From an uncultured Methylococcaceae bacterium (GTDB lineage: Bacteria; Pseudomonadota; Gammaproteobacteria; Methylococcales; Methylococcaceae): a DNA stretch of 5,252 nt. Positions 1 through 5,252 of this stretch are shown here, piece after piece; the first letter of the stretch is position 1, and the number at the start of each line of letters is the position of its first letter. A program made the translations under genes and the position numbers. Location of the stretch: assembly GCA_903910005.1 (NCBI GenBank), contig CAIVXW010000052.1, positions 1 to 5,252 on the forward strand, written 5' to 3'. Under the pieces are notes generated by a model. The model worked only from the letters and a program-made list of their open reading frames with translations, did not search any database and was not told where the DNA came from.

Positions 1-120
1 TCGTCGTATCAGCGATCCGAGCCAGCGCAGGCTTTGGTTACGGAAGGCATCCAGCGGCGAGCGGCAAAAACGCTTGCCGACCTGCCTGAACTCAATCACG
101 GGTGTTTTAGCGGTTGTCAT
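1..120 (-). CDS. N-terminus of unidentified protein, possibly ABC-transporter ATPase (runs off left edge)
   Basis: An open frame starts at ATG 120 and continues without a stop to the left edge (40 codons). It begins MTTAKTPVIEFRQVGKRFCR and continues SPLDAFRNQSLRWLGSLIRR. An in-frame TAA at 133-135 lies just upstream, so ATG 120 is the first possible ATG; a GTG at 99 is an alternative. The opening VIEFRQVGKRF is the usual first strand of ABC-transporter ATPases. The FCRS plus basic, amphipathic insert resembles from memory the N-termini of polysaccharide/O-antigen export ATPases (Wzt/KpsT type). Walker A, the signature motif and Walker B would all lie outside the window, so the family is inference only. 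The start overlaps the kinase stop by 14 nt, pointing to the same transcript. Only a weak GGA, three bases from the ATG, could serve as Shine-Dalgarno, so translation may be coupled to the kinase gene. Confidence 0.6.
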   Translation of the reverse strand, partial: MTTAKTPVIEFRQVGKRFCRSPLDAFRNQSLRWLGSLIRR

Positions 121-2770
121 GTTTCCAGCGATTTACCTTGCGGAGTGCGTCGGGAAAATCAAGCCGCTGGACGGCGTGGTCAATATCGTTCAGCAGGGGG
201 TCGGAGTTCCCGTGCAATGGCTTGCCCGCACGAAACCGACGCCACAACGGCACCGCTGCCAGATCGTTTTGAGCCAGTGCCCGGGTGAAACGCTCGAACA
301 GCGTGTCAGCGGAAAAATCGGCAGCGTCTTCGGCCATACCCGCATCGTCCGCTGGTTCTGGCGGCAACTGTGCCTCCCACTGGTGCAAGGCTTGCAGCAA
401 TACGTCGGTATCGGCCAGAAGGGCTTCCAGCCCGACCGGCGCAGTCAGGCTGGCCGGATGCTCCAGTTCAGCCAGCACGAGCCGAACCGACGCCAGCAGC
501 GATTCCGCGCCCAGGTTGCCCGCCGTTCCCTTCAGGGTATGAATCGCCTTGTTCAGGCGGTCTTTTTGTCCGGATTCATGGAGTGCCCGGGCCTCAGCCG
601 CGAAGTCGCGGTAACCGGAGGCAAAAAGCTTCAGCAGTTGGCCATAACGGGCGGCATCGTTATGGCAACGCGACAACCCTTCATCCACGTTGATGACAGG
701 CTTGAGCAGGGTGAAATCCACCGTTGTGGTCGGGTGGGCCGGGTCACTGGCAGCCACCGTTGCCGGGAGCGGCAGAGTTTGGGGCACGGCTTGCTGCCCC
801 ACCCAGTGACGCAATATCCGGATCAACCCCGGGATGTCAATCGGCTTGCCGCAATAATCATTCATGCCTGCCGCCAGACAGGCTTCCCTGTCCTCGTCAC
901 GGGTGTGAGCCGTCATGGCGATGATGGGCAAACCGGCACCGCCCGGGTGTTTTCTGATCTGGCGGGTGGCTTCCATACCGTCCATTTGCGGCATCTGTAT
1001 GTCCATTAAAACCGCATCGAATACTTTACCGGGATGACGAATCCGGGCCAGGGCCTCCAGTCCGTTGCTTGCCACATCAACCGTTGCTCCTTCCATTTCC
1101 AGCAATTCCCGCAGCAGCATCTGATTGATTTCGTGATCCTCCACCAACAGCAGCCGGTAACCCTGCAAGGCCCGGGTTGGTTCGCTGGCAGTCGCCGAAT
1201 GATCCGTCCCGTCTCCTGAGCCGGTTCGGGCAGGCAGGTGATCGTGGCGAAGGGGTTTGAGGGGAATGGTGAAAAAAAACGTCGAGCCAACCCCGGCCAC
1301 ACTTTGCAAGCCGATATCTCCCTGCATCAGGCTGACCAGTCGCTGACAGATGGCCAGTCCCAGTCCGGTTCCCCCGTATTGACGGGTAATCGAGGCATCG
1401 GCCTGGGTAAAGGGCTGGAATAACCGATCCACCTGGTCCGGCAACAAACCGATGCCGGTATCCCTGACCGAAAAACGCAGGCGGATGACATCGTCCTGCC
1501 TCGAATCAATTGCGATATTCAGCATCACCTTGCCGCGCTGGGTAAATTTGACCGCATTGCTACCCAGATTGACCAGTATCTGGCTCAACCGAAGGGAATC
1601 TCCCTTATACCGGTCAGGCAGGGATTCATCCAGTTCCAGCACGATATCAATGCTTTTTTTAAGGGCTTCGCTCTCGATGGTGGCAATGACCTTGTGGCAC
1701 AAATCCCTGAGTGAAAAATCCACCTCATACAACTCCATGTTACCCGACTCTATTCGGGAGAAATCCAGTATGTCCTGCAAAATCGACAGGAGCGAGCGCG
1801 TCGCCGTGTCAATCCGGGCGACATAATCCTGCTGCGATGGCGCGAGGCCCGTTTTGGCCAGAAGAAAGGAATACCCGGAAATGGCTGCCAGCGGGGTACG
1901 GATTTCATGGCTCATGTTGGCCAGAAACTCGCTTTTGGCCCGACTGGCCTTGAGAGCCTCCTCGCGGGTTTTGGCCAGATCGCGGGTTCTGTCATTCACC
2001 TGTTGCTCCAGCCCGGCATTGATGAGCAAAATTTGCTGCTCACGCTCCCGCAGGGTTGCGATCAGGGTATTGAGTGTGGCCTGCAGCCGTTCCAGTTCGT
2101 CTCCCTCCTGAGTCCTGTCCGTACTTTGCCAGGTCACCGGATCATCCATGTAGGCCCGGGTTTTCTGATCCAGTGCGACCACGCGCTTCAATACCCATTT
2201 ATGCAGCCATTTACCCAGCAGCAGGGTCTGGATCAGGAGCAACACGGCAAGACATAATACCAGGCGAAGGGTCTCCTGCCGGTACTGGTACAGGGCAGAG
2301 TCGTTGAATCCCACCACCAGATGGCCCAGAGACTCAGCCCCCTGGCTCAGGGGCAAGGCCCACTGCTGGATGGACAAACCATTCCAGTGTCGCGTCATCT
2401 GCGGCTGATCGGGGGGGAGGCTGGTTACTCCGCTGGAGTAGGGATCGTGGTTATATACCCGGTTGGCGTGGTTGCCGAATACCACTGCATACAGCAATGA
2501 AGGTTCTTCGCTGACCAGCGTGCCGATCTGCCCGGCCAGGCGGGTTCTGTCCGGTGATGCCAGCGAGGTTGTGACTGCGTTGCCCAGTTGTCTGGCAAGT
2601 CTCTGGTTGTGTTCGTTAATCAGTTGTTGCACTTGTGCCATATCGTGCAGATACAGGAGGGTGAGGGTCGTTGCATGGGTGGCCAGTACCACCAGGAAAC
2701 AGGCCGCCGTCAGGCGCGGTCGCAGGGTCAGTTTCCCGGCCAGTTCTGCCGTCATTTTCCAGTTGATCAT
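107..2770 (-). CDS. Hybrid sensor histidine kinase, BarA/GacS-like layout (TM-sensor-TM-HAMP-HisKA-HATPase-REC-Hpt)
   Basis: Inner-membrane phosphorelay kinase of 887 residues. Order: membrane segment about 19-41; periplasmic region about 42-167 of unrecognised family; membrane segment about 168-186; divergent HAMP and coiled coil about 187-280; HisKA with HEIRTP and H288; HATPase with N-box NLGSNAVKFT (N405), DTGIG (437-441) and GGTGLG (466-471); receiver about 538-654 with E544, D545, phosphoacceptor D590, T620 and K642; Hpt about 690-795 with HTLKGTAGNLGA and H744. All catalytic residues are present, so a full His-Asp-His relay to an external response regulator is expected. An Ala/Pro/acidic linker (801-818) leads to a C-terminal helical module. 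Layout and length resemble BarA/GacS, but orthology is not shown. I chose the ATG at 2770 because membrane segment 1 follows at once and GGGGGT lies seven bases upstream. The in-frame ATG at 2872 would add 34 basic, Pro-rich residues and overlap the upstream gene by 59 nt. The gene starts 43 bp after the receiver-GGDEF gene; its 3' end overlaps the next gene by 14 nt. Confidence 0.95.
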   Translation of the reverse strand: MINWKMTAELAGKLTLRPRLTAACFLVVLATHATTLTLLYLHDMAQVQQLINEHNQRLARQLGNAVTTSLASPDRTRLAGQIGTLVSEEPSLLYAVVFGNHANRVYNHDPYSSGVTSLPPDQPQMTRHWNGLSIQQWALPLSQGAESLGHLVVGFNDSALYQYRQETLRLVLCLAVLLLIQTLLLGKWLHKWVLKRVVALDQKTRAYMDDPVTWQSTDRTQEGDELERLQATLNTLIATLREREQQILLINAGLEQQVNDRTRDLAKTREEALKASRAKSEFLANMSHEIRTPLAAISGYSFLLAKTGLAPSQQDYVARIDTATRSLLSILQDILDFSRIESGNMELYEVDFSLRDLCHKVIATIESEALKKSIDIVLELDESLPDRYKGDSLRLSQILVNLGSNAVKFTQRGKVMLNIAIDSRQDDVIRLRFSVRDTGIGLLPDQVDRLFQPFTQADASITRQYGGTGLGLAICQRLVSLMQGDIGLQSVAGVGSTFFFTIPLKPLRHDHLPARTGSGDGTDHSATASEPTRALQGYRLLLVEDHEINQMLLRELLEMEGATVDVASNGLEALARIRHPGKVFDAVLMDIQMPQMDGMEATRQIRKHPGGAGLPIIAMTAHTRDEDREACLAAGMNDYCGKPIDIPGLIRILRHWVGQQAVPQTLPLPATVAASDPAHPTTTVDFTLLKPVINVDEGLSRCHNDAARYGQLLKLFASGYRDFAAEARALHESGQKDRLNKAIHTLKGTAGNLGAESLLASVRLVLAELEHPASLTAPVGLEALLADTDVLLQALHQWEAQLPPEPADDAGMAEDAADFSADTLFERFTRALAQNDLAAVPLWRRFRAGKPLHGNSDPLLNDIDHAVQRLDFPDALRKVNRWKHDNR

Positions 2771-2813
2771 ACGGTTACCCCCAAATTTCGCTCTTTGCGA
2801 CGGACGAAGCCGA
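2771..2813. other. 43-bp gap between receiver-GGDEF and kinase genes
   Basis: This is the only non-coding stretch in the window. On the minus strand it holds a 4-bp stem with a 5-base loop (TCGC-AAAGA-GCGA, 2788-2800) and the kinase ribosome binding site. There is no U-run after the stem and no clear -35/-10 pair, so I see neither a terminator nor a promoter. The kinase gene is most simply read as part of the same transcript. Confidence 0.6.
2777..2782 (-). promoter_or_regulatory. Ribosome binding site of the hybrid kinase gene
   Basis: On the minus strand the sequence reads GGGGGT, one mismatch from GGAGGT, ending seven bases before the ATG at 2770. It is the main reason for choosing this start over the in-frame ATG at 2872. 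It lies in the only gap of this transcription unit. Confidence 0.65.
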
Positions 2814-3701
2814 TCAGGCCACGTCAACCCGGTTACGGCCTTTTTTCTTGGCGGTCTGCAGGGCGGCGTCAACCCTGAGGTGGAAGTTGCTGTACACCTC
2901 CCCCGGATACGCCGTAGCCACGCCGAAGCAAGCAGTCAGCATAAACGAATCGGTTCCGGTGGCGTGCTGGTTTTCCTGAATGCTCAGGCGCAGGTGTTCT
3001 GCCAGCAGACGACTGCTGTCCAGACCGATGTCCGGCAACAGCACGGCAAATTCGTCATCACCCAGCCGGTAAAACCGGGCACTGGTCGGGAGTTGTTCCT
3101 GAATCATCCGTGTGATTTGTATGAGGACGCTGTCGGCCACCATTCCGCCAACACTGCGATTGATGCGTTTGAAATGATCAAGATCAAAAACAACCAGGGA
3201 GCATTGCCGTTGCTGACGCTGACAGGTTGCCAGTTCGCTGGCCAGTTGTTCAAAAAACAGCTTACGATGACCCAGACCGGTCAGTGGGTCACGGGTGATC
3301 AGTGCAGTCAACTCGTGACGCAGATGAACCTGCTTCAGATGGTTGAGGATGCGATACCGCAGTGAAACCGGGGCAATCGGCTTGGTGATGTAATCCATCG
3401 CCCCCAGCGACAAGCCCAGGTTTTGGTCTTCAGGCCCATCGCGGCTGGTGATGAACAGAATCGGGATATGCTGATGATGGCGGTCATTCATCAGGCGTTG
3501 ACAGATTTCGAATCCGCTGATGTCAGGCAGATTGGCCTCCAGCAAAATCATGTCGATGGTCTGTTGCCCAAGCAGCGGATAAACCCCGCGTCCGGTTCGG
3601 GTAAACAGGATTCTGGCCACATCGGCCAACAGATCAGCCAGCAGGTGAATGTTTTCAGGCGAACCGTCAGCGATCAGGATCGCGGGTTTGGGTTGGCTCA
3701 T
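2814..3701 (-). CDS. Receiver-GGDEF protein with degenerate phosphoacceptor and GDDEF signature
   Basis: Cytoplasmic 295-residue protein with a CheY-like receiver (about 7-122) joined to a GGDEF domain (about 130-293), the layout of response-regulator diguanylate cyclases. No membrane segment is seen. Receiver: D12, T85 and K107 are kept, but the second acidic residue is G13 and the phosphoacceptor is Glu (E55 in MILLEANLPD; GAG at 3537-3539). GGDEF domain: it opens with DPLTGLGHRK (138-147; His where Asn is usual). Metal-site D173 and K178, N181 and D190 are kept, but the usual NDxxGHxxGD loop reads NRSVGGMVAD (181-190). The signature is GDDEF (214-218; bases 3048-3062), with the second glycine changed to Asp. 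The RxxD inhibitory site is replaced by PTSA (205-208). The end, AKKKGRNRV, is normal. The start overlaps the lspA stop (ATGA) and has no Shine-Dalgarno, suggesting translational coupling. Known degenerate GGDEF domains can act as GTP- or ligand-binding modules. Whether this one makes c-di-GMP cannot be told from sequence. Confidence 0.93.
   Translation of the reverse strand: MSQPKPAILIADGSPENIHLLADLLADVARILFTRTGRGVYPLLGQQTIDMILLEANLPDISGFEICQRLMNDRHHQHIPILFITSRDGPEDQNLGLSLGAMDYITKPIAPVSLRYRILNHLKQVHLRHELTALITRDPLTGLGHRKLFFEQLASELATCQRQQRQCSLVVFDLDHFKRINRSVGGMVADSVLIQITRMIQEQLPTSARFYRLGDDEFAVLLPDIGLDSSRLLAEHLRLSIQENQHATGTDSFMLTACFGVATAYPGEVYSNFHLRVDAALQTAKKKGRNRVDVA
3698..3701 (-). other. ATGA stop-start overlap (lspA / receiver-GGDEF gene)
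   Basis: The minus-strand bases ATGA contain both the start of the receiver-GGDEF gene and the TGA stop of lspA. The 20 bases before the ATG are pyrimidine-rich (TTGCGTCCCCGTCCGGC), with no Shine-Dalgarno, so translation probably depends on ribosomes finishing lspA. This ties expression of a signalling protein to a housekeeping membrane protease. Confidence 0.7.
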
Positions 3702-4165
3702 GCCGGACGGGGACGCAAGGAATCAATCAGGAGCAGTACCACGCCCAGGCTGATGGCGGAATCGGCCACATTGAAGGCCGGCCAGTGCCAGTCCTGATAG
3801 TACACATCCAGAAAATCAATGACGTAGCCATACAGGACACGATCAATCACGTTGCCCAGTGCCCCGCCCAGCACCAGAGCCCAGCTCATCGCCTCGATCT
3901 GACGGCAACGCTCCAGCCGGTAGAGCCACCAGCCAATCAGGCCGCTGGCCGAAATACCCAGACCGATGAAAAACCAGCGTTGCCAGCCACCGGCCTGACT
4001 GAGAAAACTGAAGGCCGCCCCGGTGTTGCGGACGTAAGTCAGTTGCAAGCCGGGAAGCAGTTCAATCGACTGATAAAGCTGCATGGCATGATCCACCCAG
4101 TATTTGCTGAGTTGATCCAGTACGATGACGACCAGGGATAACAGAAGCCAGATCAGCATGGGCAT
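3698..4165 (-). CDS. lspA: Lipoprotein signal peptidase (signal peptidase II)
   Basis: Inner-membrane aspartic protease that removes the signal peptide from prolipoproteins after diacylglyceryl modification of the lipobox cysteine. The 155 residues are the usual length. Four membrane segments are visible, at about residues 3-16, 63-82, 93-108 and 134-150. Family motifs are all present: DQLSK (17-21), NTGAAFS (47-53), GGALGNVIDR (100-109), GYVIDFLD (113-120) and FNVADSAIS (131-139). By alignment with the characterised Pseudomonas enzyme the catalytic aspartates are D117 and D135. The start at 4165 overlaps the ileS stop by one base and has an AGG at 4174-4176 eight bases upstream; a second ATG two codons in (4159) is a possible alternative. 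The stop overlaps the next gene's start (ATGA). fkpB and ispH, common downstream neighbours in other gammaproteobacteria, are not found next to it here. Confidence 0.97.
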   Translation of the reverse strand: MPMLIWLLLSLVVIVLDQLSKYWVDHAMQLYQSIELLPGLQLTYVRNTGAAFSFLSQAGGWQRWFFIGLGISASGLIGWWLYRLERCRQIEAMSWALVLGGALGNVIDRVLYGYVIDFLDVYYQDWHWPAFNVADSAISLGVVLLLIDSLRPRPA

Positions 4166-5252
4166 CAGGCGTACCTGCGGATTTCACCGGAACCGGCCAC
4201 GTTGTCGACGCAGCGTCCGCACAATTCGGGGTGCTGCGGGTGTTGACCGACATCGGAACGATGATGCCAGCAGCGCACACATTTGGGGGCGGTGGACGGT
4301 CGGAGTTTCAACTCAAGTCCGGCCACCCCGGTTGGCAAACAATCAGGGGCACCGGCCGGGTGCAGGCTTGCCTCCGAGGTGATGAAAATAAAGCGCAGTT
4401 CGTCGGCTACCGGTGCCAGGCGGGCGTAAAGGGCCGCATCGCAGTGCAGTTCCACCTCCGCCTGCAGGGCGGAACCGATGGCCTCACGTACCCGCAGCAC
4501 TTCCAGTTCCTTGCTGACGGCTTCCCGCACGGCCAGAATCAGGGCCCAGAAACCGGCAGGGTATGGGGTGGTCTCGTCCTGTGGATACAGCCCCTCATAC
4601 CAGGTTTCCAGAAACACCGAACTGCTTTTCTGGCCGGGCAGATAATGCCAGATTTCATCGGCGGTAAAACTGGTGATGGGAGCCAGCCAGCGTACCAGTG
4701 CCTGGGCGATATGGTACAGGGCGGTCTGGGCCGAGCGGCGTGGCAGGCTGTCGGTCTGGCAGGTGTACTGTCGATCCTTGAGAATATCCAGGTAGAAGCT
4801 GCCCAGTTCGACCGAGCAAAAATGGTGTACTTTCTGATAAACCAGATGGAATTGAAAACTGTCGTAGGCGGCAATGACCTCCTGCTGCAACTGCAGGGCT
4901 CGATCCACCGCCCAGCGATCCAGGGCCAGCAGATCAGCGGCTGGCAGCAGGTGGCAGGTCGGGTCGAAGCCGGCCAGATTGGCCAGCAGGTAGCGGGCGG
5001 TATTACGCAGTCTGCGGTATACGTCAGCCGAGCGTTTGAGGATTTCATCCGATACCGTCATTTCGGCCCGGTAATCGGTGGCCGCCACCCACAAACGCAG
5101 CACATCGGCCCCCAGACTTTGCATCACTTTTTGTGGAGCCACCACATTGCCTTTGGACTTGGACATTTTTTTGCCCTGGGCGTCAACCGTGAAGCCGTGG
5201 GTCAGTACCTGGCGGTACGGTGCCGTGCCATTCATGGCAATGGCGGCCAGCA
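4165..5252 (-). CDS. ileS: Isoleucyl-tRNA synthetase, C-terminal part (5' end outside window)
   Basis: Cytoplasmic class I aminoacyl-tRNA synthetase that charges tRNA-Ile with isoleucine. About 361 residues are visible, against roughly 930-950 for the bacterial family, so the N-terminal Rossmann half and the editing domain lie beyond the right edge. The frame stays open to the edge: the first in-frame ATG (5235) is preceded by in-frame L-A-A-I-A and is internal, not the start. The KMSKS ATP-binding loop is at 5155-5169, preceded by the family sequence LTHGFTVD and followed by SKGNVVAPQKVM. Next comes the alpha-helical anticodon-binding domain (SDEILKRSADVYRRLRNTAR and onward). The C-terminus carries the zinc module with two CxxC pairs (codons between 4210 and 4281, CVRCWH and CGRC) and ends GSGEIRRYA, as expected for proteobacterial IleRS. 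The TGA stop overlaps the lspA ATG by one base (TGATG). Identification is secure and nothing suggests damage. Confidence 0.97.
   Translation of the reverse strand, partial: LAAIAMNGTAPYRQVLTHGFTVDAQGKKMSKSKGNVVAPQKVMQSLGADVLRLWVAATDYRAEMTVSDEILKRSADVYRRLRNTARYLLANLAGFDPTCHLLPAADLLALDRWAVDRALQLQQEVIAAYDSFQFHLVYQKVHHFCSVELGSFYLDILKDRQYTCQTDSLPRRSAQTALYHIAQALVRWLAPITSFTADEIWHYLPGQKSSSVFLETWYEGLYPQDETTPYPAGFWALILAVREAVSKELEVLRVREAIGSALQAEVELHCDAALYARLAPVADELRFIFITSEASLHPAGAPDCLPTGVAGLELKLRPSTAPKCVRCWHHRSDVGQHPQHPELCGRCVDNVAGSGEIRRYA
4174..4176 (-). promoter_or_regulatory. Weak ribosome binding site of lspA
   Basis: AGG on the minus strand lies eight bases before the lspA ATG at 4165, inside the last codons of ileS. 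The match is short. With the one-base TGATG overlap, ribosomes finishing ileS may also re-initiate here. Confidence 0.4.

Noticed and set aside
74..1009. Long plus-strand open frame (311 codons) opposite the kinase receiver/Hpt region.
   Set aside because: It lies wholly antisense to well-supported domains, its translation is low-complexity Arg/Gln/Gly-rich and matches no family I recognise; such shadows are expected in GC-rich coding DNA.
2788..2800. Small hairpin TCGC-AAAGA-GCGA as a terminator between the receiver-GGDEF and kinase genes.
   Set aside because: The stem is only 4 bp and no U-tract follows; it could easily arise by chance.
2771..2872. Upstream in-frame ATG at 2872 as kinase start (adds 34 residues).
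   Set aside because: The added residues are basic and Pro-rich, overlap the upstream gene by 59 nt, and lie before a properly placed GGGGGT/ATG at 2770 directly ahead of the first membrane segment.
2463..3365. Plus-strand open frame of 300 codons spanning the kinase start and the receiver-GGDEF gene.
   Set aside because: It crosses two real minus-strand genes and the gap between them, with no recognisable domain and no good ribosome binding site that I can see.
4539..5048. Alternate-frame minus-strand ORF of 169 codons inside ileS.
   Set aside because: It overlaps the conserved anticodon-binding domain in another frame, and its Trp/Pro/Cys-rich translation is typical of an out-of-frame shadow.
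5233..5235. ATG at 5235 as the start of ileS.
   Set aside because: The reading frame continues upstream to the window edge with family-like residues, and the KMSKS loop comes only 23 residues later, which places this ATG deep inside a normal IleRS.

Overview
The window is almost entirely coding on the minus strand and reads as one tightly packed transcription unit. From right to left it holds: the C-terminal part of isoleucyl-tRNA synthetase (ileS, cut by the right edge), lipoprotein signal peptidase (lspA), a receiver-GGDEF protein, a membrane-bound hybrid histidine kinase with receiver and Hpt domains, and the first 40 codons of another gene running off the left edge. The only gap between genes is 43 bp; the other junctions overlap by 1, 4 and 14 nt. 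I see no RNA gene, mobile element, CRISPR array or convincing terminator.

The ileS-lspA pair is a widespread proteobacterial arrangement. The kinase has the TM-periplasmic-TM-HAMP-HisKA-HATPase-REC-Hpt layout of the BarA/GacS class. With a moderately high GC content (judged by eye) this suggests a proteobacterium, most likely a gammaproteobacterium. I cannot name the genus. In enterobacteria and pseudomonads lspA is commonly followed by fkpB and ispH; here it is followed by signalling genes.

The most unusual gene is the receiver-GGDEF protein. Its receiver has Glu (E55) where the phosphoacceptor Asp should be and lacks one acidic-pocket residue. Its GGDEF domain has a GDDEF signature, several further changes in conserved loops, and no RxxD inhibitory site. 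It looks like a regulator that has lost phosphorylation control and perhaps diguanylate cyclase activity, while keeping much of the GTP-binding framework. The adjacent kinase looks fully intact, so its phosphorelay output probably goes to a response regulator elsewhere.

The partial gene at the left edge begins like an ABC-transporter ATPase of the polysaccharide-export (Wzt/KpsT) kind. This is tentative, because no Walker motif lies inside the window.
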